Source: Purpureocillium takamizusanense
Lineage: Eukaryota > Ascomycota > Sordariomycetes > Hypocreales > Ophiocordycipitaceae
Direction of reading: 5' to 3'
Assembly (NCBI RefSeq): GCF_022605165.1
Contig: NC_063069.1
Span: forward strand, 4,960,001 to 5,024,000
Length of the DNA stretch: 64,000 nt
In this document: piece by piece, positions 33,226 to 43,462 of the stretch
How positions within the stretch are numbered: position 1 is the stretch's first letter
Layout: each line of letters starts with the position of its first letter
Translations under genes and position numbers: made by a program
The notes under the pieces: generated by a model
Database searches by the model: none
What the model saw: the letters and a program-made list of their open reading frames with translations, nothing else
What the model was told of the DNA's origin: nothing

Positions 33226-35008
33226 ACTGAGAGCAACACCAATATAACAACAAGGGCTCGAGGATGTATCCTGGAGTAGTATGGGAAAAGGCTCGGCCAC
33301 TCTCGACGACTGATCAGGTAGGAGGCACTGTTGTCGAGGTCGGAAAACATCATGGCCGGTGGCCCGGTGTTCTTATACCTAGACATTGACTACATACAAA
33401 CGCGCAGTGACTAGCGCGGCGGAGAGAGGGAAATGGGCTAGGAAACTCGACAGTGGAAGAGAAGGGTACCAATCGTAGCTCATGAACTTTCAGTCTCTGA
33501 CCCGGACCCCCGTGAGGCTCTCGCGCCCCACCGATGCCGCCTCGGGCCGCAGGTGGAGGAGAACACGACAGGGAGGGAGACTCAGCCACTTGAGCAGCAA
33601 GAAAACGCGCAGACGCACGCGGGGAGTGGAACTCTTTGCTGCAGCTTCCCCGGCATCGAACTTCTTCTGACATGCATGTCGCCCTGTGGCACAACAGGAA
33701 GAACGTATGTATTAGTCCAGGGGGCGCGGTAGGAGCCGGGCGCCACACAGGGATCTGCACGGTGCGGCTGGAGAGCGCAACCTTGCCTAATCGGTGGAAT
33801 CCGATCCTTGTCAAATCGAAAAGGCATCTGGGGCCGAACAAAGGTCGGCCAGCGCTCGCTGGGGACAGAGTAAATAAAAGGTATGTCTTGCCTTGGCGCG
33901 CCAGGACCGATTCAGCGCTAGTCTTTTCCATTGGCAGTTATTTGTAGCCATCGAGCTAGCCGTTCCGTCTTGGGGTCTAGCTGGCCAGGCGGCACACTGT
34001 TGCAGCTATGGCAAACAAGCGGTCGACTAAGGTTGGGGTTGGAACCAGCTGCCCTACCGCACTTTGGCAATGAGTATACGACCCGGAGTGCCATGTCATA
34101 CCTGCTGGCTAATTTGTGCATAGGCCTTCAAGAAAGGCTGCCACACCAGCCAAGATGGCCATCTCATCATCACCACTTTTCGGCGGCATGCGGGACCACG
34201 TGCAGTTAGGCGTCGGGTCGTGAGATTGAAACAGGGATGCCCGTGGTCCACCGCCTTGACACCTGATGTGCGTGTGCGTAAGTTGTACCAAGTACCGAAA
34301 TTCTCACCGGACCCCCGAGTGCTGGGTACTGGGTGGTGGGTGCCACATGATCGTCTGGACACTCGCTGTCAAACTTATCGCCGCCATGAAGTTGGTGGTT
34401 TCGATTTACAAGCAGCATACATCCTTGAGAAACCCTGGTCATGCACGCAAAACCCCTGTGTGAAGCGCCTTGGGGCACGTCAGTCATGACGAGTCGGTCA
34501 CACCCGATGGCCGGCGTCCTCGAGTGCCAGCACCATCCGAGGGATAAACCTAACATGGCCAATATCTGACCACTTCTTTTGGCCAGCTTCCATCTCGAAT
34601 GCGGCCAAGAGTTTGCTGCGAGCGCGGCCAGGGGGCAGCGTAAGCCCTTCACAGCCCATGCATGTATGCAACAGGATGTCACTGGCGACATCATGATTGG
34701 ATCCCGTGGGCAGGCAGGCGGCTCTGGTGGCTCCTTCCCACTTCATGTTGGCAATCTGCCTGGGCCGGCACTGAACAAGGCCGAGCCCATTGACTGAACA
34801 GAGCAGCCCTTCAGCTCCATGCCCGCCGCACGTCACCGTTTGAATTCACATCTTTTTTTTCTCCAGTCTCGTTTCTTGTCACCATTCTTTTTCTCTCTCT
34901 TTCCTTCCTTCCTTTCCCCCGCCTTTTGTTTCCCACTACACCTCTCGTCGAGGCGGCCGCCCAACTTGTCGCCACACACAGCACGCCTCGGCGCAACCAC
35001 CAAGGAGA
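33226..35008. other. Gene-poor stretch and CT-rich leader of the GPCR gene
   Basis: A 193-codon minus-strand frame at 33350-33931 and others here lack domains and look random. From about 34852 to 34925 a strong pyrimidine tract (TTTTTTTTCTCC...CTTTCCTTCC) precedes the GPCR start by about 85 bases, as is common at fungal transcription starts. Confidence 0.45.
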
Positions 35009-36417
35009 ATGCTCGAGCCGGTCCAGAAGGATGGGGCCGGGAGCCTCACCGGTCGCCAGATCAATATCCTCATCGCTATCGAGCGAACCGGTGCGGGCTT
35101 CTCCATGGTGGCCATCGTCCTCACGCTCGTCACTTTCGTCTCCTTCAAGAAGATGCGCACCATGCCAAACTTGTTCATCGTCTTCGCGTCCGTGGCCAAC
35201 GCCGGCGCCAGCATCGCGTCCATGATAGGATACGACGGCCTGCTCCGAGGCGAGAGCTCTACCTTGTGCCAGGCACAAGCCTTCCTTATGCAGTGGCATG
35301 TCTGCCCCCTTCCCGTGCCTCTCTCTCTTTCTGAGCCTCTACTGGGTCTCCCTTGCTAACGTTACATGCTTTGCGCAGGTTCATGCAGTCGGATCCTTGG
35401 TGGTCCTTTGCCATGGCTGTCAACGTCTATCTCGTCTTCTTTCACAATGCGGACCCATCATCCTTCCGAAAGTATTTGTGGGTATATTGCCTGGTATGCT
35501 TCGGCGGCCCGATGGTGCCCGCCGTCACCCTTCTTGCCATTCGCGATGATGTTCGTGGGCCTATATTCGGTGATGCCGTGGTGAGTACATCTCTCAGCGT
35601 GGTGCGGCCGTCTGCTAACTCGCGTCAGCTGTGGTGTTGGATCGGCCCCAACTGGTCCCTCCTGCGACTCTATGCATACTACATTCCCATCTGGATGTGC
35701 ATCCTTCTGTCGGCTGTCGCCTACTCTGCCGTTGGGTATCGTGTCTTTCATTATCGCAATAGGTTGATAAGCCTAGGCATCGAAGGGCATGAACAGCCGC
35801 GGAAACCCTCGCGGTCAGGGAGTGAGGGAGACTCGGCAGAAGAGGCGCGATGCTCCGCAGCCCTGCTCCATGATCCTACTGCTGACGGTTTTGTACAGAG
35901 CCTCACCCGCCGCGGAGACGCCGCCTATGGAGTCGTCGTCACCGAGGTTCATGTAACGACCGGAAACACGACCGCTGAGCAGGACCCGCCTCTGTACCCG
36001 CCAGCAACATATCATCCCGTCGGTATTACTGATTACACCTTTGATCCATCTTGGAGTGCGCTGCTGCCTCGAGACGCCCCCGGTTCCCGCGATGGCCAAG
36101 CACAGCACCACTTCGAAACGATTTGCACATCGGAGAACCGCCGACAACCGCGCTCTGCGGCTCTGAAAAGTCTCCGCAGCACCGTGGCGCGGGCCTCGAT
36201 GAAGCTCAAGCGACTGGACCCGGTCAAGATGGCGTACCTGCGCACCAGTTTCATCTTCGCGTTTGCCGTGCTGATCACTTGGATCCCCAGCTCCATTAAT
36301 CGGCTGTACAGCATCACGCACCATGGGCAAATCAGCTTTCCTCTCAGCGTCGCCAGCGGGTGCGTGCTGCCCCTGCAGGGTGTATGGAATGCCATCATCT
36401 ACTTCACGACGAGCTAG
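35009..36417 (+). CDS. cAMP-receptor-like G-protein-coupled receptor
   Basis: Seven-helix plasma-membrane receptor of 425 residues, resembling the Dictyostelium cAR / fungal GprH class. Three exons: 35009-35295, 35379-35580 and 35629-36417, summing to whole codons. Helices visible include TGAGFSMVAIVLTLVTFVSF, PNLFIVFASVANAGASIASM, WWSFAMAVNVYLVFF, YLWVYCLVCFGGPMVPAVTL and LYAYYIPIWMCILLSAVAY. A long hydrophilic third cytoplasmic loop of about 165 residues comes next, followed by FIFAFAVLITWIPSSINRLY and the last helix, ending IIYFTTS with almost no C-terminal tail. The motif FRKYLW after helix 3 is typical for the class. The first intron uses a GC donor (TG|GCATGT). The signal it senses is unknown; the role is probably nutrient or cAMP-linked signalling through a G-alpha. 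Confidence 0.88.
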
Positions 36418-36941
36418 GGCACCGTTCGTGACGAAGTGAGGGCTCTCAAGGCCAGAAGAGGCTGGCGTGGCCATGATGCATTTGGCTCGTCGACAAGGCT
36501 CGATAGCCGCGCGGATATTTCAGTAAACCACCGGGTTAGGTTTGATGGATGTCACGGTCAGGCGCTACGGACTGGAACGGACGGATGCGAGATGGGTGAT
36601 TTGGCAGTCCCGCAGCAGGTGTTTCGACGAAACGACTCGATTAGATACGCGATCTGATTGTTTGAAACATACAGCACGAGAGAGATTTGAGTTGGGAGCT
36701 GGAAAATACCGGGAAGCGGCTAAGTCAGGGCAATCAATGCATCCATGCGTGGAATAGCGGCGCCATAGGACTATGATGGAATCAACCTGTCCGGGCTAGC
36801 GATTGGGCTGATCTGCCCAAGCGTCGCGGAAACATGATATCACAGTCGGTGTGTTGTTTGAGAATCTGCCCGACTACCCAAGAATGACGCGTCAGGCCAC
36901 CTTTGAAGGCGTCGCGTGTTTGTCTTGATTGTGTGAGCTAC
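36418..36941. other. Convergent 3' region
   Basis: Between the stop codons of the GPCR gene and the NmrA-like gene. No gene or repeat seen. Confidence 0.5.
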
Positions 36942-37995
36942 CTACGACGAATGGATGGCCTCGCCCTCGCTGGTGTCGATGCCATCGCGTACCGCCTTGG
37001 TGACGGCAGCCTCGACCTCCTGGTCGCCATCGAGCAGGTCGAGCCACGAGTTCTTGACACCGTCGGCGGCGAGAAGGGCATCGGCCGTCTGGGCAACCGC
37101 CTCTCTGCTAACCTGGCCCTTGAGGTGGGCCGTCTTGCCGAACTCGATGCGGCCGGCGGGGTCGTTGGAGAGCGTGCCGGGGCGGAGGCACAGGCCGACC
37201 AAGCTGCCGCCGGAGCGGCGGGAGGCCTCGTAGAGGGCCTCGTCGGCGGCGATCTTGGCCTGGTAGTAGGTGGCGAGGACGCCGTGGTTGACCTCGGCGT
37301 TGTACTTGTCCCACTCGCCGGCGGGCCACCACGAGGCGCCGGCGCGGCGGGAGCCCGAGTAGGAGACGAGGAGGAAGCGCTTGACGAAGGAGGAGGAGGC
37401 GGCGGCGTTTACGAAGTGGATGGCGGCGTCACGGTCCACCTTGTAAGTCTGTTAGGGGGTACGGCATACATGTCAGCCGGGTTTTCCCTCGGACCAGCGA
37501 AAATTACCGGCTGGGTGGGAAAGCGTAGAAGAGTCAAGAGAGCGGAAGTTGGTGAGCGTATGAGTGCGTGCGTGCGGGTGTGAATGTGTATGAGCGAACC
37601 CAGGAGCGGGACAAATTACCATTTCAGCACCACCCTTGCCACCGGCACCTGCGCATTGTGGGCGTCAGCAATGGCTGCACTGGGCCCAGTTGATGATGGC
37701 TTTGTTACAGGAGGGGAGAATACTACTACTTACCGGCGCTCCAGGCGATGTAGTCGGGCTTCACCTCGTCGAGGATGGAGCGAGCGCGGGCCTCGCTGTC
37801 CACGTCGGCGATGCTGCGGACCAGGACGTTGAGCTTGCCGGGGAGGCCGGTTCCCAGCTGCTCGATAGTTGGTGCCTGGTCCTGGGTGCGGATGACGCTG
37901 GTGACGGTCCAGGAGCGCTTGAGGAGCAGCGGGGTGAGGAGCTGGGCAATCTTGCCGTGGCCGCCGAGGACGAGGACGTGGTGGGTGCCGGACAT
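36942..37995 (-). CDS. NmrA/atypical-SDR NAD(P)-binding protein
   Basis: Rossmann-fold protein of roughly 270 residues. Three exons on the minus strand: the first ends at SAG near 37738, a short middle exon encodes AGGKGGAEM near 37620-37650, and the last begins TYKVDRDAAIHFVNAAA near 37443. The N-terminus HHVLVLGGHGKIAQLLTPLL carries the GxxGxxG dinucleotide loop of atypical SDRs, next to an Arg in VIRTQDQ. YYQAKIAADEALYEASRRSG supplies the YxxxK-like pair, and CLRPGTLSNDPAG matches this branch (yeast YLR290C/YMR090W type). Start ATG is at 37993-37995; the frame above it opens only with GTG. Likely a small oxidoreductase or NAD(P) sensor; the reaction is unknown. It is divergent from the FMO gene. 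Confidence 0.88.
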
Positions 37996-39007
37996 GATGG
38001 CGTCTAGTATCACTTTGCTTTTCGCCGGTGTTTCTTATGCTGTTGCTCGAGGGGCGGGTAGGCGAAAGGAACTCCGGAATCCTCGTTCGGTCAATGCGGC
38101 GAATTGCTTGTCGTGTGTGGTGTCGCGTCGCGTGGTGCCGTGTCGTGTGTGAATGAGGAGAAGTCTGTTGGGCCCGTGAGCACGTCGACCGAGAGGAAAC
38201 ATTGGACAGCATTGGATTCGGTGCCCAGGAGACTCCTCTCGCTCGACCTGCAGCATGACGACATGCTATGAACGGGGACGGCGGCCATACATTGTACAAG
38301 CACGGCATTGACGGGCAGGGCGTGGGGCGAGGTCCCCTTGCTTGGCCTGCTACTTGGTAACTACGAAGTACTAATGGCGTGCTGGCGTTTGTGTCTCTAG
38401 GACTAACGTTAGCAGTTTGAGTTTGAGTTTGACGTCGCATCCGGCATGCTAAGCTTCCACGTTTGGCACTGCGAGCTGGGATCGGCCCTTAGCCAGCAGG
38501 CAAAAAGCCACATCCTGGCCTTGACCCGGAACCATTACAGCTTTGGGAGGATTCGGGAGGATCGTTGGGAGTGGATGGCGATGAACGGCCTGGCGATCAT
38601 TCCGCTGCGGGCGCCTGCGGGGGCAGTGGACTGGACTGGACCCTTGTTGTGCGGGCGGGTACCTACCTGTCGACAGTGGATGCAGCGGCAGCGGCGAGAG
38701 CTACCCGTGGCCAAGCGTGCGCAGTTGCCAATGGAAGCTTCGTCGGCATAGGCGATGGGGGAGCTCCTTCCGTATGGAAACTGCCCCGCCATGGCATGCC
38801 CGGGTTCATGCATTCCCGCAATGAGTGAACTTAGGTAATCGCTGCTGACGGGCGAGCTGCTTCTGACGAGCTCCGTACTCGCTCCTGTCCTGACTTGGAA
38901 ACGAAACCCCCACCACGAGTATCGGATTCCTCGCCTTTATCTTGACGTCGCGGCCGGCTGTTGTGTGGGATGACTACTGGCGCCGCCGCCGCACGAGGTC
39001 ACACGTC
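37996..39007. other. Divergent promoter region
   Basis: About 1 kb shared by the NmrA-like gene and the FMO gene. Holds TACTTGGTA followed by TACGAAGTA at about 38351-38370. No gene seen. Confidence 0.45.
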
Positions 39008-41390
39008 ATGAACCGCTTCTCCGTCTGCATCGTCGGTGAGTTCGTTACAAACTCTGCACAGCTTGCATGCGCCCCCGACAGCTAACCAGCTCCCGCAAAG
39101 GCGCCGGCCCCTCGGGCCTCGTCGCCGCCAAGACGCTCCTCCACAACGCGCCCAAGGGCACCTTCCAGGTCAGCGTCTTCGACGCCCAAGATGCCATCGG
39201 CGGCCTGTGGCCGACGTCCCAGACGGACACGGGCCGTCTGGTCCACCCGCTCATGGTGGCCAACCAGAGCCGTCACACGATGCACTTCAGCGACCTTGCC
39301 TGGGATGCCGCCGCGCCACACCTTCCCCGCGCCTGGCAGGTCGGCAAGTACCTCGAACGGTACATGGAACGCTACCTCACCGGCAGCCCTGATTTTGAGT
39401 TGCGCTTGGGCACCCGCGTCGTGCGAGCCGAGCCGATCCAGGACGGACGCGCCGGGTGGCGGGTGCTGTTCCGCGGCCGCGACGGCATCGAGGAGACGCG
39501 TACCTTTCAGAAGCTCATAGTCGCCTCGGGCTACTTTGGCAAGTCCATCATCCCTGACAGCCTCGCCGCCCAGCCGAATGCCATCCCAGTCGTTCCTAGC
39601 ACTCAGTACCGCGACCTCAAGAGCCTTCTCGGTGACAAACCGCCCAGCGGCGGCACCAAGATCTTAGTCGTTGGCGGTCAGATGTCTGGTGTTGAGATTG
39701 CAGGCACCATCGCATCTCACCTCTCCTCTGCGACCAACTCGCCTGAACCCAGCGATATTCCCGACGTGGACAAGTATTCTGTCCACCATGTCATTCAAAG
39801 GCCCATCTGGGTCTTCCCCTTGTACACGACCCCCGAGGTTCGTCTCATCCTCGTCGCCGGCAAGCTCTGCCCCGCTGCCCTGCTAACTGGCTCAACATAT
39901 AGCCAACCACTGCTGCAGCCCCCTTCCTTCCCCTCGACTTTTCATCCTACAACCGCAACAACCGACCGCAGCCACTGGTCAACACGCAGGGACACGTCAG
40001 CTCGGACACGGCCAAGGTGGTGCATGGCATCTACGAGAAGGCGCTCGGCGGCAACCAGGCCGTCTTCTCCCCGCTCCTGCACGTCGATGGTGACACCAAG
40101 ACGGAGCCGCCGTATCTGGCCGTCAGCGACTGGTACTGCGACTTTGTTCGCTCCGGCTTGATTACTCTTTCAAAAGGCAAAGTCACCGCGCTGGACGGCA
40201 ACACGGCCGTGTTGTCCGATGGCGGGGGCCTCATCCATGACGTCGCCGCCGTGGTCGTGGCGACGGGATTCGACCCCTCCCCGTACCTGGACTTCTTCCC
40301 GAAGGACACTCTCGACAGGTTGCGCTTCTCGCCCGAGCATACCGAACTACCCCTCGCCCTCTCCTTTCACGGAACTACGTCTAACGACCTTCACGGTCTA
40401 GGCTTCGTTGGATTTTATCGCTCTCCTTACTGGGGTGTAATGCAGATGCAGGCTCGCTTCCTGGTGGAGCTCTGGACCAAAGCCATGCTTCTACCCCAGC
40501 CCATGCGGAGCGCGCTCTGCACTGATGATTCGATGCAGCGAACGCTGAAGCTCCGGGACGACCCCCGGCTGTCCCAATTCCCAATGGGGGACTATCCCTG
40601 GCTCATGCAGGAGTTTGCCGAGGCACTCTCCATTGAACCGGCCGCGCCGTCGTTTGCGGGAGTACCGCTGCTGCCGCATAACAAGCAGCCGCTAGACATG
40701 CTGACGCCGGCACGGTACACATCGCCGACGGACAGCGAGGAAGCCAGGGGCGAGGCGGCGAAGCTTCTCAAAAATACCATCGACACCACGATTGCAGGCC
40801 TAACCTCGCCCAAGTTCGTGGCGCGCGCCGTGTTTCGCAGCTTGTTGGGCACGTGGAGGCTGGAGCGCGACCTCGTAAGTCGGCTACCATCGCACCCGAG
40901 CGGCCATTTCAGCGGCACCGCACAGTTTCTCCTGCGCGAAAGGACCTCGGACGGCATCCAGTGCGCCAAAGACAGCACATCAGCTTCATTGGCCCGCGAA
41001 GGCGGCAACGATAGCGACCAAGGCTTAGAGTACCTGTACGTTGAGGATGGCGAGTTCAAAACGGATAGTGGCTTCGGGTTTCGCGCGACAAGGCGGTATG
41101 TGTGGCGATATGACGAAGGCAGCGATACGCTGAGCGTGTGGTTCGCAAAGCCCGACGACCAGAAGCGCGCAGACTACTTGTTTCACGAGGTGGAGTTTGA
41201 GAAGTCGGAACGAGGCGGGCGAGACGCCGATGGTTGGAAGGCCAAGGCCGGGCATCTCTGCATCGACGACTACTACGACGTCAAGTACAATTTTGCGTTT
41301 GAGGCTGTCAACCTGCGAGATTGGTGCATAGAATACACGGTCAACGGGCCAAAGAAGGACTATACCATCCGAGGGACGTATACGCGATGA
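39008..41390 (+). CDS. Flavin-containing monooxygenase fused to a C-terminal DUF6314 domain
   Basis: 750-residue protein, exons 39008-39035, 39101-39837 and 39903-41390, summing to whole codons. The N-terminal two thirds are an FAD/NADPH monooxygenase: MNRFSVCIVGAGPSGLVAAK (FAD GxGxxG, formed across the first intron), QDAIGGLW, QSRHTMHFSD, LIVASGYFGKS, KILVVGGQMSGVEIAG (NADPH GxGxSG variant) and VVVATGFDPSPYL (the ATG motif before the C-terminal part). From about residue 570, GTWRLERDLVSRLPSHPSG, the YVWRYDEGSDTLSVWFAKP stretch and HLCIDDYYDVKYNFAF match the lipocalin-like DUF6314 fold. The nine-codon first exon is needed for the FAD loop. The fusion suggests the beta-barrel holds or delivers the substrate. 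The enzyme would oxygenate N, S or a ketone; the target is unknown. Confidence 0.88.
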
Positions 41391-42105
41391 GCAAGATGGG
41401 ATGGGAGGTCGGGATCTTTTGAATATGGAGGGCAATTGGATAGACGGACTGGCACTTGAGCGCAAGCATTCTGCAGGGCGGCAGCGGACAGTAGAAACAA
41501 GACATTGTCTGAATTGTAGATGCAGGTGCTGGCTCTACGTGCGGGCAACGTGTGTCTCATGGCGGGGAACCCTGCGGCTCACTCGGAACGGATATGCGCC
41601 CGCCGTGGGGCGAGTTTAGGTTGAGCGTCACGCTGTCAGGGGGATGGGGAACCTAATTGCAATGGACATCTACGAAGGCGTCGAGTTTTGCAGCCAAAAC
41701 CCAAAAGTTGGGGGTTTTTTTATTTTGCGTCTCTGCTTCTCTTTTCATAAGCACAACAATATGTATCATCTCAAATGTGCTCCACGAAGTATACTGTAGA
41801 TCTGAAGAGAGGGAAAGTCGACTTTTAAGGTTTCAATGGTTCTGCCGTGACACCTGCAGTAAACCGCTTGCGGATGGCTGCAGAGGAAGCCCTTTTCTTC
41901 CCCGCGCCACCCGGGGAGCCTATACTGGCTTTTCTCGTCGTCATGGCCAGGCGAGTTCTTGGCTCGTCAACGTCTCTGAAACATCTCATCCTCCTGCATT
42001 TTGCATCCAGCCACACTGCCTGACACAACGTTTTGTTTCTCTGTAGCCCCCGATAAACATAAGAAGCAGACCCCGCGCAGCGTCGGAGCTTCAGTGACGT
42101 CATTC
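41391..42105. other. Upstream region of the dehydrogenase
   Basis: About 700 bases without a gene. The frame of the dehydrogenase stays open upstream to 42001 but only from a TTG. Confidence 0.45.
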
Positions 42106-43215
42106 ATGATGAAGATTGCCGTCTTTAGCGCCAAGCCGTACGACAAGCGGTTCTTGGACGCCGCGCTCGAGGCCAAGAAGAAGCAGCAGCAGCTGCTGCT
42201 GCAGCAACAGTCTTCGACGGCGGCGAGCGGGAGCGGCGGCGGCGGCATAGAGCTGGCGTACCACGACTTCGCGCTGGGCGAGGACACGGCATTCCTGGCC
42301 AAGGGCGCCGACGCGGTGTGCGTCTTCGTCAACGACGCCGTGTCGGCGCCCGTGGTGGAGGCGCTGGCGGACGAGGGCATCAAGGCGATCCTGCTGCGGT
42401 GCGCGGGCTTCAACAACGTGGCCCTCGAGGTGGCGGAGCGTCGCGGGCTGCTCGTGGCCAACGTGCCGAGCTACTCGCCCGAGGCCGTGGCCGAGTTCGC
42501 CGTGGCGCTGATCCAGACGCTCAACCGCAACACGCACCGGGCCTACAACCGCGTGCGCGAGGGCAACTTTGCCCTCGACGGCCTGCTGGGGCGGACGCTG
42601 CACGGCAAGACGGTGGGCATCGTGGGGACGGGCAAGATCGGCGTCGCCACGGGCCGCATCCTCAAGGGCTTCGGGTGCCGCGTCCTGGCCGCGGACCCCT
42701 ACCCGACGCGGGCCTTTTCCGACGAAGTAGGCGAGTACCGCTCCAGCATCGACGAGCTGCTCCCCGAGTGCGACATCGTGAGCCTGCACTGCCCGCTCAT
42801 GGACGCGACGCGGCACATCATCAACGAGCGGACCCTGGCGCTGATGAAGCCGCGCGCCATGCTCATCAACACGTCGCGCGGCGCCCTGCTCGACTCGCGC
42901 GCCGTCATCAAGGCCCTCAAGACGAAGCACCTCGGCGGCCTGGCCCTCGACGTCTACGAGGCCGAGGGCTCGCTCTTCTACGACGACCACTCGGGCGAGA
43001 TCATCCAGGACGACGTCCTCATGCGCCTCATCACCTTCCCCAACGTCGTCATCTGCGGCCACCAGGCCTTCTTCACCGAGGAGGCCCTCAAGGAGATTGC
43101 CGAGTGCACGCTGCGCAACCTCGAAGAGTTTGCCGAGCGGGGGACCTGCACCAACTCGCTGACGGATTCCATCAAGAAGAATGGCAAGGGGCCGCTGCCC
43201 GTTCGCAATGTCTAG
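42106..43215 (+). CDS. D-lactate dehydrogenase-like D-2-hydroxyacid dehydrogenase
   Basis: Intronless 369-residue NAD-dependent enzyme that interconverts 2-oxo acids and D-2-hydroxy acids in the cytosol, closest to fermentative D-LDH (LdhA). The catalytic domain opens MMKIAVFSAKPYDKRFLDAA. The NAD fold has VGIVGTGKIGVATGRILKGF. Catalytic residues are visible in LINTSRGALLDS (Arg), the Glu of LALDVYEAEG and VICGHQAFFTEEAL (His). Compared with LdhA there is an insertion after residue 24 with KKKQQQLLLQQQ followed by Ser/Gly, coded partly by CAG/CTG runs. ATG 42106 and 42109 both lie right before the conserved KIAVFS, so the start is well placed. Substrate range in fungi is often broader than lactate. 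Confidence 0.92.
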   Translation: MMKIAVFSAKPYDKRFLDAALEAKKKQQQLLLQQQSSTAASGSGGGGIELAYHDFALGEDTAFLAKGADAVCVFVNDAVSAPVVEALADEGIKAILLRCAGFNNVALEVAERRGLLVANVPSYSPEAVAEFAVALIQTLNRNTHRAYNRVREGNFALDGLLGRTLHGKTVGIVGTGKIGVATGRILKGFGCRVLAADPYPTRAFSDEVGEYRSSIDELLPECDIVSLHCPLMDATRHIINERTLALMKPRAMLINTSRGALLDSRAVIKALKTKHLGGLALDVYEAEGSLFYDDHSGEIIQDDVLMRLITFPNVVICGHQAFFTEEALKEIAECTLRNLEEFAERGTCTNSLTDSIKKNGKGPLPVRNV

Positions 43216-43462
43216 GGGCAAGACAATGTGGTCAAGTTGCTTCGAAGTGGTCAGATTGAAACGAATTGGCCCAGTTGATTCGAAGGAAAATTACACATGT
43301 ATGCTGCGCTTTCGTCTATCCTACTATATAAAAACTGTATCGGGTATTGGTACGCTTCATGCCTCGCAACTTTGCTTGTGTGTTGAAGAGAAAGCGCCAG
43401 TCGTTTGATACCAACACTCACAGTCCCATTAAAAGGCATCCCCTCGGCGTACTAAGAGACGC

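Noticed and set aside
33350..33931. 193-codon minus-strand frame
   Set aside because: No domain, no splice support, and biased to Ser/Pro/Arg.
42100..43221. 373-codon minus-strand frame over the dehydrogenase
   Set aside because: Composition of a shadow frame. The plus frame has complete catalytic motifs.
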